Assembly: GCA_017643395.1 (NCBI GenBank)
Contig: JAEPNP010000003.1
Location: 318,769 to 382,768 of the forward strand
DNA length: 64,000 nucleotides
DNA from: Rhodothermales bacterium
Lineage (GTDB): Bacteria > Bacteroidota > Rhodothermia > Rhodothermales > UBA10348
Reading direction: 5' to 3'
Below are positions 40,864 to 50,130 of this stretch, piece by piece; the first letter of the stretch is position 1; every line of letters begins with the position of its first letter. Below the pieces are notes generated by a model, which saw nothing but the letters and a program-made list of their open reading frames with translations, did not search any database and was not told where the DNA came from. The position numbers were made by a program, and so were the translations under genes.

Positions 40864-41303
40864 CTTCGCTACCCAAACAACTTCAGCGCTCGGAAGAACC
40901 ACCTGCCCGCCAGAGTCCGACGCCTGTACGGGTTCTGGCCGGCACTGCGGTGGACGCGGTGCTGGACAAGAAGGGGTTGGACGTGGTGGTCATGGACATG
41001 ACCGGCATCTCCGGTGTGGCGGACGTGTTCGTATTGGCTACGGGCGAGTCGGATCTGCAGATCAAGGCCATGGCCGATGCGGTAGTCGCCTCCATTCGCG
41101 AGGAGCACGGAGAGCGACCCTGGCACAAGGAGGGCTATGAGCATCGTCAGTGGATCCTGCTGGACTACGTGGATCTTGTCGTGCACGTGTTCAATGGGGA
41201 GCGCCGCGAGTTTTATGCCCTTGAGCGCCTCTGGGGAGATGCCCCGCGCGAGGAGGTGAACCCGGACGGGACTGCCTCGGACGTGAAACTGCTTCAGGCA
41301 TGA
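40860..41303 (+). CDS. rsfS: Ribosomal silencing factor RsfS
   Basis: ATG 40860 overlaps the previous stop; an in-frame GTG six bases earlier is possible. The 147-residue protein has the DUF143 core: K-G-L-D-V-V-V-M-D-M-T-G-I-S-G-V-A-D-V-F-V-L-A-T-G-E-S-D-L-Q, W-H-K-E-G, W-I-L-L-D-Y-V-D-L-V-V-H-V-F and F-Y-A-L-E-R-L-W-G-D-A. It binds uL14 on the large subunit and keeps the subunits apart when nutrients are short. It is followed by a lipoprotein gene with an ATGA overlap. Confidence 0.96.
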   Translation: MTSLPKQLQRSEEPPARQSPTPVRVLAGTAVDAVLDKKGLDVVVMDMTGISGVADVFVLATGESDLQIKAMADAVVASIREEHGERPWHKEGYEHRQWILLDYVDLVVHVFNGERREFYALERLWGDAPREEVNPDGTASDVKLLQA

Positions 41304-41788
41304 CCAGACGAGTACTGCCGATTGTATTGTCCTGCTTTCTGGCCGGGTGCGTGAGTACCGCCGGCAATGAGCCCATGGATCCCGACAAACAATTCGGACA
41401 CCGAGAAACGGACACGAACGATGGGCGCGTAACCACGGTCATCGGTCCGGAGGACGGTAGTCAAACGTATCGGTATGCGCGGGCTCAGGTTGAGGAGGTG
41501 CACGTGCGACCCGGTCCCAGGTCCGGCGATCCGGTACCGGTCGAGATCCTCGTGAAGGGCGCGTTCCCGGACTCCTGCACCGAGCTGCATGAGGCGGAGC
41601 AGGTGCGCAGCGGTAACATTGTAGAGGTCACGCTGACTACCAGGCGGCCACAGGGTGCATTGTGTGCGGCGGTCATCCGCCCGTACCGGTTCTATCTGCT
41701 GCTGAGTGGGCAGTATGCCGCCGGTCCGTATACGATCAAGGTCAACGAAGCTGCATTTCCATTTGAAATAAGGTCCTCCCAGTCATGA
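41300..41788 (+). CDS. Small lipoprotein, unassigned
   Basis: A 162-residue protein with a clear lipobox (L-S-C-F-L-A-G-C, Cys at 17). The mature part is beta-rich (V-E-E-V-H-V-R-P-G, V-P-V-E-I-L-V-K-G-A-F-P-D-S-C-T-E-L-H, I-V-E-V-T-L-T-T-R, Y-T-I-K-V-N-E-A), with two cysteines that may pair. The strand pattern resembles a small Ig-like or inhibitor-like domain. It overlaps rsfS and the next gene by four bases each, so it is translated together with them. Confidence 0.7.
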   Translation: MTRRVLPIVLSCFLAGCVSTAGNEPMDPDKQFGHRETDTNDGRVTTVIGPEDGSQTYRYARAQVEEVHVRPGPRSGDPVPVEILVKGAFPDSCTELHEAEQVRSGNIVEVTLTTRRPQGALCAAVIRPYRFYLLLSGQYAAGPYTIKVNEAAFPFEIRSSQS

Positions 41789-42627
41789 AACATGCTCTAC
41801 TGCTTGCCTCCGCGCTCCTTCTGGTAATCGCCCTTCCGTGGGAGGCCAGAACCAATAGTTCGGGGGCGCCGGCAGGGAGGAGCGGAGGACCACCAGAGAA
41901 CGGAAACACCTGCAACAGCTCCGGATGTCATTTCGGAAGTGCGGTAAACTCTGGCGGCGGGTCGATCACAGTGACCGGGCCCAAGACGTACTCGCCAGGT
42001 CAGGCCGTTGCGCTTCAGATCACAGTGGCCCAGGAAGGTGCGCAGCGCATCGGTTTTGAAGTCAGCGCCGTGGAGGACGCCGGTGGCACGCATGCCGGAT
42101 CCTGGAATCTGGTGGATTCCGGGACCCGCTTTGCCAGCAACAACCCCGCCTACGTGACGCACGCCGGAGCGCCTCCCGGCATGTCCTCCCGGACCTTCAA
42201 CGTGGAGTGGGTTCCTCCGTCTTCATCCGTCGGTACCGTGCTCCTTTACATCGCCGGGAATGCAGCCAACGGAAACGGCGGCGCCACTGGCGACAATATC
42301 TACACCGCCACCTACCCGCTGGCGGAGTCGGGCACGAGCATCGACCAGGATCCGGTCCCAAGCCACTTTGCGTTGACAGGCCTGTTTCCCAATCCGGCCC
42401 GCCAGCAGACCTCTGTGAGCGTGCACCTGCCTGAGGCAGCCGCCGTGCGTGTGCGTGTGCTGGACATGCTGGGGCGCGAGGTGAAGGCGCTCGCAACGGG
42501 ATCGCTTTCCGCGGGGGCGCATGACATCGCGCTCGCCGTGGGTGCGCTGCCGGCCGGTACGTACCTCGTCAGCGCCGAGACGGCGCGTGGAAAGTTGGCG
42601 ACGCGCACGTTGCTGGTGGCGCGGTAG
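41785..42627 (+). CDS. Exported choice-of-anchor V (reeler-like) protein with T9SS-type C-terminal domain
   Basis: A 280-residue protein: signal peptide, then the anchor-V start S-S-G-A-P-A-G-R-S-G-G-P-P-E-N-G-N-T-C-N and S-S-G-C-H-F-G-S, where the C-x4-C-H resembles a c-type haem or metal motif. A beta-sandwich region follows (G-F-E-V-S-A-V-E-D-A-G-G, Y-V-T-H-A-G), and from about 200 a secretion-sorting domain, L-F-P-N-P-A-R-Q-Q-T-S-V, R-V-L-D-M-L-G-R-E-V, G-A-L-P-A-G-T-Y-L-V. It is likely exported by a type IX-like route and surface-anchored. Ligand unknown. Confidence 0.85.
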   Translation: MKHALLLASALLLVIALPWEARTNSSGAPAGRSGGPPENGNTCNSSGCHFGSAVNSGGGSITVTGPKTYSPGQAVALQITVAQEGAQRIGFEVSAVEDAGGTHAGSWNLVDSGTRFASNNPAYVTHAGAPPGMSSRTFNVEWVPPSSSVGTVLLYIAGNAANGNGGATGDNIYTATYPLAESGTSIDQDPVPSHFALTGLFPNPARQQTSVSVHLPEAAAVRVRVLDMLGREVKALATGSLSAGAHDIALAVGALPAGTYLVSAETARGKLATRTLLVAR

Positions 42628-43160
42628 GCGCGGGGCACCGGGGTCAGTCCCCGGCCGGCACTACCGTCCCGGGGCACCGGGCGCTGGCTCAGGGCGTTGG
42701 GCGCGGGGGCGCGGGGGCGCGGGGGCGCGCGGGGCGCTGGCAGCGCGGGGCCGCGCGGCTATGCGGCGTGCGGCTTGGCGCGACGTGGACTACGGAGGCC
42801 CGATTCCATAGCTGAGCGCTCAGATTTTGGCGCAAAGGTGGATTTCGGGGCCGTATTACACCTCGGCCTGCCGAAATCGGGGTCGGAGGCGGAATAGCGG
42901 GGCCCTATTCCACATCGGCGGCAAATCGGCGTCGGCCTCGGGGCGATTCCGCGGCGGTCGCGCACCTCGAGCGGGCGCCATCCCCGGCCGCCGCAGCGGC
43001 TACGCCCCCGGTGACGGCAGCTGCCAATCGAGACGGCGAGAGCCCCCCCGCCCGGCGGCAGCGCTCCTACCGGCAACTAAGACCTCCGCGGCGGTCGCGC
43101 CCCCAGCGGCCAAGTCCGGCGCCCCCCAAGCGGCCAAGACCGCCGTCGCCCCGCCCGTCT
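42628..43160. repeat. G+C-rich gene-free tract with simple and ~52-bp spaced repeats
   Basis: 533 bases with no credible gene. CCGGGG-TCAGT-CCCCGG at 42638-42654 is a hairpin that may end the upstream operon. At 42.70-42.73 kb GCGGGG units repeat. From 42.8 kb come GGCCCGATTCCATAG, GGGGCCGTATTACACCTCGG (42847) and GGGGCCCTATTCCACATCGG (42899), about 52 bases apart, related to the repeat at 1.06-1.16 kb. Farther right, GCGGCCAAG-type words repeat. Confidence 0.5.
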
Positions 43161-46037
43161 CTACTGACCGGCGTCAGCGGAGTCGGCTTCGAAGGCTTCC
43201 ATCGTGTCCCGATACAACGCTTCGAATTCCTCGGCCGTCTGGGCGTAGGTGGGGTCGCCGATCAGGTCTGCGATTCTGGTGGAGAAGTCCGCAGCGGCCT
43301 GGAAGTCCTGACCGTCCAAATACGCAAGGCGGATCAGCTCGATGAAACGGGCGGCAAGCTGGATGTCGCGATCGCCAGCGGCGTATTCGAGCCGGTGAAG
43401 AACGATGGGCTCCGCGCGCTTCATGAGGGCGAGCGAGGTCCCGAGGTCGCCGATGGCGCGGTACGCCTCCGACATGAACAGGTAAGAGCGCTCGTCACCT
43501 GGTATGGTTTCGAAGGGCACCTTCTCACTGAAGTCGTCGAGGATCTCCGCAGCCTGCTGGATCTGCCCCTGACGAGCCATCGTGGCGATGGTATGGGAGA
43601 AGATGTTGCGGTAGTTGTCGACCATCTTGCGGATGTTCTCGTCGAAATAGACATCCGGGTCGTTGAGCCCGCGGAAGCGGAATTGCTGCAGGCGTTCAGG
43701 AGTAATGCCCGGCACCACGCGGCCCAGCTGCTCGTTGTGCGGAATGGGCACTACGCGATACGCCTGGCCCTCCAACTGGAAGTAGTCCTGCAAGCCCAGC
43801 TGCCCGTCCGGGCTGACCGTCACGGCGAAGTAGATGGGTCGCTGCCAGTCCTGCTGAGCGTTGGTCATGATCATGTTGAGCACGACCTGGTCCACCCCGT
43901 ACAGCAGGTTGATGTTGGGGTCGAGGGGGTAGGGTCTACCATCCAGTTGCCAGCGCATGGGCGACTGCACCAGGCTCGAGTCGTAGTCGGCAAGGGCGGC
44001 CGTCTCGCCGCCAAAGAGCCGCTCCTTGGGCACCGGCAGGGAGAGTTCCTGGGGCTGCCAGGGGGCTATGCCGAGATCGCGGATCTGATCGTCCGGCAAC
44101 GAGATGGGCAGCGGCTCCGAATCCCGCGAGTACTGGTTCTTGAGCTGCCGCACGTACCACGGGGTGTTCATCAGCGACAGGTTGGCCACGCGCACGTCCT
44201 GGCGCACGCCCTCCACCTCCTGCGCATACCAAAGCGGGAAGGTGTCGTTGTCCCCGTTGGTCATGAGCACGGCATTCTCCTCGACGCTCATGAGCATGTT
44301 GTAGGCGTAGTCGCCGGCCACGTAACGGCCCGACCGGTCATGGTCGTCGTAGTTGATCAGCATCATGAGCAGCGGCACGGCGGCAAACAGCACCGCCGCG
44401 GTGCCTATCGCCACGGTCCGGCCCGCCTTGTCGCTTTGAACACGGGGGCGGAGCGCATCGCCAATCAATTGGATCACTCCTGACGCCCCGATGCCTACCC
44501 ACAGGCTGAATGCGAAGAAGCTGGCCACATAGGAGTAGTCCCGCTCCCGCGGTTGCATGGGCGTCTGGTTCAGGTACAGGATGATGCCTATTCCCGTCAC
44601 CGCGAACAGCACCCCGACCGCCATGCCGCGGCGCCAATCTCGCATGAAGTGGAACGCGGCGCCTATCAATCCCAGAAGCAGTGGAAGGCCGTAGTACGCG
44701 TTTCGGGACGCCTCCTCGCTCGGGGTCTGGTACAGGTACCGCTCCGTCTCCACCTCCGAGAAGCCGGTTATGGCCGGGGCGTCCTGCACATCGCTGGCTC
44801 GCCCGACAAAATTCCACAGGAAGTACCGCAGGTACATGTGCCCCACCTGGTACTGCCAGAAGTACTCACCGTCGGAATCATACTGGGCGTAGACCCGCAT
44901 GTGGTTCGGGTCGGGCGAATGCCGACGGGGGAACCAGACCTCGCGGCGGTCATCCAATTGAGACAGCCTGTTGTCGAACGTATTGCCCTTGAGAATGGGC
45001 GTTTCGCCGTACTGCTCCCGCTTCAGGTAGGAGACGATCGCCTCCACGGTCTCCGGATCGTTTTCGTCGATGGGCGGGTTGGCCGCACTGCGGATGAAGA
45101 TCAGGGCGTACGTGGAGTAGCCGATCAGGACCATCGCAATGCAGAGGGCGATGAGGTTTGCTGCCTGCATGCGGCGGGAATGCGTGTACGCCACCGCAAA
45201 CACCACGGCGCCCAGGAACAGCGCCGTCACAAAAAGCGGACTTCCGGAGTCTCCGACAAAACCGGGCAGCCATTGAATGATGCCCGGATACACCACCAGG
45301 AAGGCTGCCGACGACACCGCGCCGGTTGCCACCAGACCGGTCAGGCGCTCCCGCGTGCCCCATTCCGCCTTGTCGAACTCCGTGTAGAAGAAGATCAGGG
45401 CGATGAAGAAGATGGCCAGCAGGTTCAGCAGGTGCACACCGATGGCCAGGCCGAACAGATAGGCAATCAGCACGAGGTAGCGGTTGGCCTGCAGGCCGAA
45501 CGGGTGCGCGCCGGACCCGCGCAGAGCGGCTTCCTCGATCACGGCCAGCTCGCGCCATTTCAGGATCAACCAAACCACGGCGGCCGTGAAGAACATGGAC
45601 AGGGCGTAGACCTCTGCCTCCACGGCATTGAACCAGAAGGAGTCGGTAACGGCAAACGTGCACGCCCCGATCACACCGCCGGCCAGGGCCGTGATGCGAT
45701 CAACACTGCTCCATCCGGACGGGTCACCCTGCCATTCCCGCACAAGGCGCACAATGATCAGGTGGGTCAGCAGAATGGTCAGCGCGCTGGCGAACACCGA
45801 AACCAGGTTCACAGCGAGGGCCACGTACGCCGTGGGCACAAACATGCTGAACAGCCGGCCGACCAGCATGTAGAACGGAGCACCCGGCGGGTGGGACACC
45901 TGCAGCCGGTTGGCGATGGCGATAAACTCCCCCGAATCCCAGAATGAGGTGGCCGGAGCCACGGTGAGGATGTAGAGGACCAGGGCGTAGAAAAAGACCG
46001 CTCCAGCGGTGATACGCTCGGCCAGGCGCCAATTCAT
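43161..46037 (-). CDS. DUF2723 integral membrane protein (TMEM260-like, predicted glycosyltransferase)
   Basis: A 958-residue protein with about ten to twelve N-terminal membrane segments. The DUF2723 signature is plain: T-V-A-P-A-T-S-F-W-D-S-G-E-F-I-A-I-A and L-Q-V-S-H-P-P-G-A-P-F-Y-M-L-V-G-R, then N-L-L-S/A-I-type loops. After about 520 comes M-T-N-G-D-N-D-T-F-P-L-W-Y-A-Q-E-V-E-G-V-R-Q-D-V-R and a C-terminal TPR-like tail. The family is a GT-C-fold relative of O-mannosyltransferases (the human homologue is TMEM260), so glycosylation of exported proteins is inferred. The Asp in F-W-D-S-G-E is the likely catalytic acid. Confidence 0.9.
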   Translation of the reverse strand: MNWRLAERITAGAVFFYALVLYILTVAPATSFWDSGEFIAIANRLQVSHPPGAPFYMLVGRLFSMFVPTAYVALAVNLVSVFASALTILLTHLIIVRLVREWQGDPSGWSSVDRITALAGGVIGACTFAVTDSFWFNAVEAEVYALSMFFTAAVVWLILKWRELAVIEEAALRGSGAHPFGLQANRYLVLIAYLFGLAIGVHLLNLLAIFFIALIFFYTEFDKAEWGTRERLTGLVATGAVSSAAFLVVYPGIIQWLPGFVGDSGSPLFVTALFLGAVVFAVAYTHSRRMQAANLIALCIAMVLIGYSTYALIFIRSAANPPIDENDPETVEAIVSYLKREQYGETPILKGNTFDNRLSQLDDRREVWFPRRHSPDPNHMRVYAQYDSDGEYFWQYQVGHMYLRYFLWNFVGRASDVQDAPAITGFSEVETERYLYQTPSEEASRNAYYGLPLLLGLIGAAFHFMRDWRRGMAVGVLFAVTGIGIILYLNQTPMQPRERDYSYVASFFAFSLWVGIGASGVIQLIGDALRPRVQSDKAGRTVAIGTAAVLFAAVPLLMMLINYDDHDRSGRYVAGDYAYNMLMSVEENAVLMTNGDNDTFPLWYAQEVEGVRQDVRVANLSLMNTPWYVRQLKNQYSRDSEPLPISLPDDQIRDLGIAPWQPQELSLPVPKERLFGGETAALADYDSSLVQSPMRWQLDGRPYPLDPNINLLYGVDQVVLNMIMTNAQQDWQRPIYFAVTVSPDGQLGLQDYFQLEGQAYRVVPIPHNEQLGRVVPGITPERLQQFRFRGLNDPDVYFDENIRKMVDNYRNIFSHTIATMARQGQIQQAAEILDDFSEKVPFETIPGDERSYLFMSEAYRAIGDLGTSLALMKRAEPIVLHRLEYAAGDRDIQLAARFIELIRLAYLDGQDFQAAADFSTRIADLIGDPTYAQTAEEFEALYRDTMEAFEADSADAGQ

Positions 46038-46116
46038 GTCTGAGAAGCTTGGAATTCCGATGGGAGGGGGGGCGATCGATGGGCCCGGCGGTGAACGCGG
46101 CCTGTGGCGGTTGGAT

Positions 46117-46800
46117 TCAGCCGTCTGACCCGCCTACCACCACAACGAGTTCGCCCTTCACTTTCGTGCGCTCAGACAGCAGTGAATGCAACTCCGAGAG
46201 CGTGCCGCGCAGATACTCCTCGAACTGCTTCGAGATCTCCCTGGCCACACAGGCCGGCCGGTCGGCACCAAAATGGGTGGCAAGGTCGCGCATTGTGCGC
46301 ACGATGCGGTGTGGTGATTCGTAGAGCACGACCGTGCGAGGGTCTGCGGCCAATTCCTCAAGCCGAGTCTTGCGGCCCTTCTTTGGTGGAAGGAAGCCCT
46401 CGAAGACAAAGCGATCGCAGGGCAACCCGCTCGCCGCGAGCGCCGGCACAAATGCCGTCGGACCGGGCAGGCACTCCACGCGAATCCCGGCAGCGGCGGC
46501 GGCACGCACCAGCAGGAATCCCGGGTCGGAGATGCCCGGGGTGCCGGCATCGGTGACGAGGGCCAGCCGGAGCCCATCGTTCATCTGCTCCACCAGACGG
46601 GGCGTCTTGGCGTGTTCGTTGTGTATGTGGAAGCTGGTCCGGGGTGTGTCGATGCCGTAATGGGACGTAAGCACCCCGGTGGTGCGGGTGTCCTCACAGG
46701 CGATAAGGTCGGCGGCACGCAGAGCCTCCACGGCGCGGAAGGTCATGTCGCCCAGGTTGCCGACGGGGGTGGGCACCAGCACCAGCTGTCCTTCTGCCAT
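46117..46800 (-). CDS. rsmI: 16S rRNA (cytidine-1402-2'-O)-methyltransferase RsmI
   Basis: The start is at ATG 46798-46800; it overlaps the stop of the LptF-like gene. The 227-residue protein opens L-V-L-V-P-T-P-V-G-N-L-G-D-M-T-F-R-A, continues I-A-C-E-D-T-R-T-T-G, then L-V-T-D-A-G-T-P-G-I-S-D-P-G, L-P-G-P-T-A-F-V-P-A-L and F-E-G-F-L-P-P-K-K-G-R-K. It methylates C1402 in the ribosomal P-site region using SAM. The usual C-terminal helical domain is shortened, as in many Bacteroidota. Confidence 0.96.
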   Translation of the reverse strand: MAEGQLVLVPTPVGNLGDMTFRAVEALRAADLIACEDTRTTGVLTSHYGIDTPRTSFHIHNEHAKTPRLVEQMNDGLRLALVTDAGTPGISDPGFLLVRAAAAAGIRVECLPGPTAFVPALAASGLPCDRFVFEGFLPPKKGRKTRLEELAADPRTVVLYESPHRIVRTMRDLATHFGADRPACVAREISKQFEEYLRGTLSELHSLLSERTKVKGELVVVVGGSDG

Positions 46801-48245
46801 CAGGCTTGTCCGGCCGGCCGCCGGTTGAGGAATGGAATCGAAAAGCCCGAGCCGCGGTCCAGCGTGACCACATAGGCCAGCCAGCCCCCGAGGAGGCCCA
46901 TCACGATGTTGGCGGCCCACATCCCCAGCCACGGCACGATATATCCGCGGTCGGCGAATTTCTCGCCGTTGACCAAGGTCACCCAATAGAACATGAAAAT
47001 GCCCAGCGCCAGCAGGGCAGCCGTGGCCAACCCGCCGCGGCGGATGCGCAGTCCCAGCGGGATGCCCACCAGCATGAATATCAGGCAGGCCAGGGCAATC
47101 GAATACTTCTTGTGGATCTCGACGCGGTACCGGTCCGCGCTGTCCGCAGTCGTTGAAATGATACGCCGTGAGCGCTCCAGCCGGGTATGCGTGGTGCGCG
47201 CGTCCTGCAGCGCGAACTGGACGACACTTTCCATGGTCTCGGCGTCCAGACCCCGCAACGCGCGATAGGGCGAGGCTCGCGAAGGTGAGACATCGTCCGC
47301 GTCGGTGGCCAGCATCTGGACCGGTGCCCGCACAGGATCATTCGGGTCCGGGGGCCGGCTGCCGAGGTTGGTGATCAGGGTTTCGATGGCCTGGCGGGCC
47401 TCCTCACCGTCCACAACCAGCGAATCCACAAGCGCCTGCATGTCCGCGGTGCGCATGGTCCTGTCGGTGCGCCGTCCCTCGGTGGGGTCGGATCGCTCGA
47501 AGGACAGGTCATCGAGGGACATCAGCATGCGGTGCTGGCGGAACGCCAGGCGCTCGTAGCGATCGTCGTTCCCGCTTCCAGGCGGCCGAAGTCGGTGGAT
47601 TTCGCCCTCGTTCAGCAGGATTTCGAGCATCTGACCGCCGGCAACCGTCTGCAACCGGCCGCGCTGGGCCTTGATGTCCACCCGGTATCGCGGACCCTCC
47701 GTGTAGTCGAAAATCGTCACGTCAATCAGCTCGTTCGGGGACTCCGGCGGGATATCACGCACCAGGATCCGGTAGTCGTCCAGCCCATCGTAAAAGACGC
47801 CCGGTTTCAACTGGAACCCGGGCCGCGCCATGCGAATGTCCTGCCACAGGTTGCGCGCCCGGAAGTTTGCCTCCGGAAGCACGACGTTGTTGAAATAGCC
47901 CATGAACCCGGTGAGCAAGACGCCCACCAGCAGGACGGGCCAGACCAGCTGCAGGAACGACACACCTGCTCCCTTGATCACGGCGTAGCTGCCGGATTCG
48001 GCGAGGCGTCCGAAGCTCATCAGGCAGGCTATCAACACCGACATGGGCACCGCCAGCACCAGCATGTAGGCCAGGTTGTAGACGATGAGCTCCGTCACGG
48101 CGAGCACCGGCAGTCCCTTGCCTACCAGGTCCGGCAGGTACTTGATGAGAAACTGCATCACCAGCATGAACATGAGCATGCCGAGCCAGGCCACGATGGG
48201 CCCGGGCAGCATCTTCAGCACCATGCGGTGAAACTGGTTCACAGA
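46800..48245 (-). CDS. LptF/LptG-family (YjgP/YjgQ) permease
   Basis: GTG 48243-48245 (V-N-Q-F-H-R-M-V-L-K) is taken as the start since it precedes the first membrane helix by a normal distance; ATG 48227 is possible, and the frame is open farther up but would run into the neighbouring gene. The 481-residue protein has three N-terminal membrane helices, a large periplasmic domain (W-Q-D-I-R-M-A-R-P-G-F-Q-L-K-P-G-V-F, R-G-R-L-Q-T-V) and three C-terminal helices with K-K-Y-S-I-A-L-A-C-L-I-F-M-L-V-G-I-P-L-G. The family pulls lipopolysaccharide from the inner membrane with LptB. The periplasmic insertion is longer than usual. Confidence 0.88.
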   Translation of the reverse strand, partial: SVNQFHRMVLKMLPGPIVAWLGMLMFMLVMQFLIKYLPDLVGKGLPVLAVTELIVYNLAYMLVLAVPMSVLIACLMSFGRLAESGSYAVIKGAGVSFLQLVWPVLLVGVLLTGFMGYFNNVVLPEANFRARNLWQDIRMARPGFQLKPGVFYDGLDDYRILVRDIPPESPNELIDVTIFDYTEGPRYRVDIKAQRGRLQTVAGGQMLEILLNEGEIHRLRPPGSGNDDRYERLAFRQHRMLMSLDDLSFERSDPTEGRRTDRTMRTADMQALVDSLVVDGEEARQAIETLITNLGSRPPDPNDPVRAPVQMLATDADDVSPSRASPYRALRGLDAETMESVVQFALQDARTTHTRLERSRRIISTTADSADRYRVEIHKKYSIALACLIFMLVGIPLGLRIRRGGLATAALLALGIFMFYWVTLVNGEKFADRGYIVPWLGMWAANIVMGLLGGWLAYVVTLDRGSGFSIPFLNRRPAGQA

Positions 48246-48363
48246 GGGACGTTGCGCGGCAGGAGCGCCGGATGTACGTGGCAGCCCATCGGCGGTTCGG
48301 AAGTTCGTGTGAGCCGGGAGCCTGGCGCCACGGTTCGGGTTGGCGGCTTCAAAGCGCCTGCCC

Positions 48364-49011
48364 ATGACCCTGAAGACGTTCACCTTCAACCCGTTCTCTA
48401 CCAACTGCTTCGTCTGCCACGACGGGGAGGAGGTGGTTATTGTGGATCCGTCCTGCGAGAGCGAGCGGGAGATTCGACAGCTCCTCGCATACGTCGAATC
48501 GCTCGGACACCCGGTTCGGGAGATTCTGCTCACGCACGCCCACCTGGACCACATCTTCGGTTGCGCGGCGCTGGTGCGCGAACTCGGCTGCGGGTTGCGA
48601 CTTCACCGGGATGAGATGCCCCTCTATAACGCGGCCTCTCTGCAGGCGCAGATGTTCGGGGTCGAACTGGAAGAGCCTCCGGAGCCGACAGGCTTCATCA
48701 CCGACGGCGAGGTCATCGAGATTGGTGAGGTGCGCTGGCAGGCCCTTCTGACCCCGGGCCACTCACCGGCCAGCCTCTCGTTCTACGACAGCGAGGGCGG
48801 TTATGTGATTTCGGGCGATGTACTCTTTGCCGGATCCATCGGCCGCACCGATCTCATGGGCGCGTCCCTTCCGGAGCTGATGCGCTCCATCTACCAGGTA
48901 CTGCTGCCGCTTGGGGACCGGGTGCGGGTGCTGCCGGGGCACGGGCCGGAGACGACCATCGGGAAGGAGCGCATGAACAATCCGTTCCTGCACGAGATTT
49001 CCCGGATCTGA
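48364..49011 (+). CDS. MBL-fold hydrolase, glyoxalase II-like
   Basis: ATG 48364 is preferred over GTG 48340. The 215-residue protein starts F-N-P-F-S-T-N-C-F-V, then T-H-A-H-L-D-H (metal motif 1), L-L-T-P-G-H-S-P-A-S-L-S-F (His), S-G-D-V-L-F-A-G-S-I-G-R-T-D (Asp) and L-P-G-H-G-P-E-T-T-I-G-K-E. All metal ligands are present. Such short members hydrolyse thioesters (for example bacillithiol or glutathione adducts) or related substrates. The starts of this gene and of the opposing LptF-like gene are 118 bases apart. Confidence 0.9.
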   Translation: MTLKTFTFNPFSTNCFVCHDGEEVVIVDPSCESEREIRQLLAYVESLGHPVREILLTHAHLDHIFGCAALVRELGCGLRLHRDEMPLYNAASLQAQMFGVELEEPPEPTGFITDGEVIEIGEVRWQALLTPGHSPASLSFYDSEGGYVISGDVLFAGSIGRTDLMGASLPELMRSIYQVLLPLGDRVRVLPGHGPETTIGKERMNNPFLHEISRI

Positions 49012-49076
49012 CCCCAGGGGCGGACCGCCTCGGGGGCGCTCCGGCCGGGGCCGCAGAGCCGGCCCGGCCCGGCTTG

Positions 49077-50129
49077 TCAGCGGCGAGACGGCATCGCCCG
49101 AACCGGCTGCGCCAACAGGTTGATGGAGTGCCAGACCAGATCACCCATGGTCTGGCAATTCAGGAATGACTCGGTGTGGTAGTGGGCGGCGAGTCCGGCA
49201 GCGAGGCGCTGCACATGGTCGTCCGGAGCGACGAGGTCTTCCCGCATGACCTCCATCAGCGCGTCATATCGACCGTGTGAGACCCGAACCCGGGAGGCGA
49301 TCAGGGCGCGTTCCTCGGTCTGGTACTGAATGACGTTCTCGGGTGCCAGGTGCTGCATGGTCACCTTGACGAACGGCGCGTTCTGGGGGAAATACTGCGG
49401 CAAATAGACTTCCTTCCGCCAGTGATGGCTCTGCTGGTCGAAGTCGATGGGATGCATGCGGAAATGCCACTTTTCGAAGTCCCGCGTCAGTTCGATCACA
49501 AAGTTGCCGGAGTGCATGTCGCCCAGAAGACACACAAAACAGCGCTCGTTGAACTTGACGAACTCCTTGGCCAGCCGCACCCGGTCGAAGTCGGTGAGCG
49601 GCATCCCTTCGCGAACAAATGCGTCGGCCGGCACGCCGATGACATGCTCCTCAATGATGGTATCGCCGTAGAGGAAGTAGTTCAGCCGGTTGGGAGACAG
49701 GATGTGCTCCAACTCCAGGCCATACACCCGGCTGGCGTCCACGCGCTTGACGTAGAAGTAGTCAAAGTTCTCGTTGATGCGGTTGATCACCCGCACGCGG
49801 AACGGCAGGGTATTGCCGTAGACACACAGATCCACCCGGTCGATGGACAGGTTGCGCGTGATCGACATGTCGCCCTGCGCCTTGAGAATGGCGTAGGCTG
49901 TGAGCAGGAGCTCCTGGATCTCAGCCGTCTCTCCGTGCGGGTAGAGCACGGTGGACCAGAGTGTGTCGTCGCCGTCCTCGTCGTAGACCGGCACGGCGTT
50001 GGTGTACCGCAGCAGGTCTGAATACTTGATGCCCGATGGGCTCAGGCGACCGTAGCGTTCCAGGTAGGACTGGAAGTAGTCGCTGATCGTGTAGACCGGC
50101 TTCTTGTGGCTGATCAGGTGGCCGGCCAC
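49077..50129 (-). CDS. Kinase-fold protein of unknown substrate, coupled to bshA
   Basis: It starts at a GTG (50127-50129) one base after the bshA stop, so it is probably translated with it. The 350-residue product has features of the protein-kinase/APH fold: F-Y-V-K-R-V-D (Lys 128, beta-3-like), E-L-E-H (139-142), L-G-D-M-H-S-G-N-F (202-210; catalytic-loop-like with D204 and N209) and H-P-I-D-F-D (226-231, metal-binding Asp 229). I do not know a named family for it. A role in bacillithiol metabolism would be a guess from position alone. Confidence 0.6.
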   Translation of the reverse strand: MAGHLISHKKPVYTISDYFQSYLERYGRLSPSGIKYSDLLRYTNAVPVYDEDGDDTLWSTVLYPHGETAEIQELLLTAYAILKAQGDMSITRNLSIDRVDLCVYGNTLPFRVRVINRINENFDYFYVKRVDASRVYGLELEHILSPNRLNYFLYGDTIIEEHVIGVPADAFVREGMPLTDFDRVRLAKEFVKFNERCFVCLLGDMHSGNFVIELTRDFEKWHFRMHPIDFDQQSHHWRKEVYLPQYFPQNAPFVKVTMQHLAPENVIQYQTEERALIASRVRVSHGRYDALMEVMREDLVAPDDHVQRLAAGLAAHYHTESFLNCQTMGDLVWHSINLLAQPVRAMPSRR

Positions 50130-50130
50130 C

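Noticed and set aside
43011-45947. Two long plus-strand frames (43011-44483 and 44553-45947)
   Set aside because: Antisense to the DUF2723 gene, whose family signature and membrane segments are clear.
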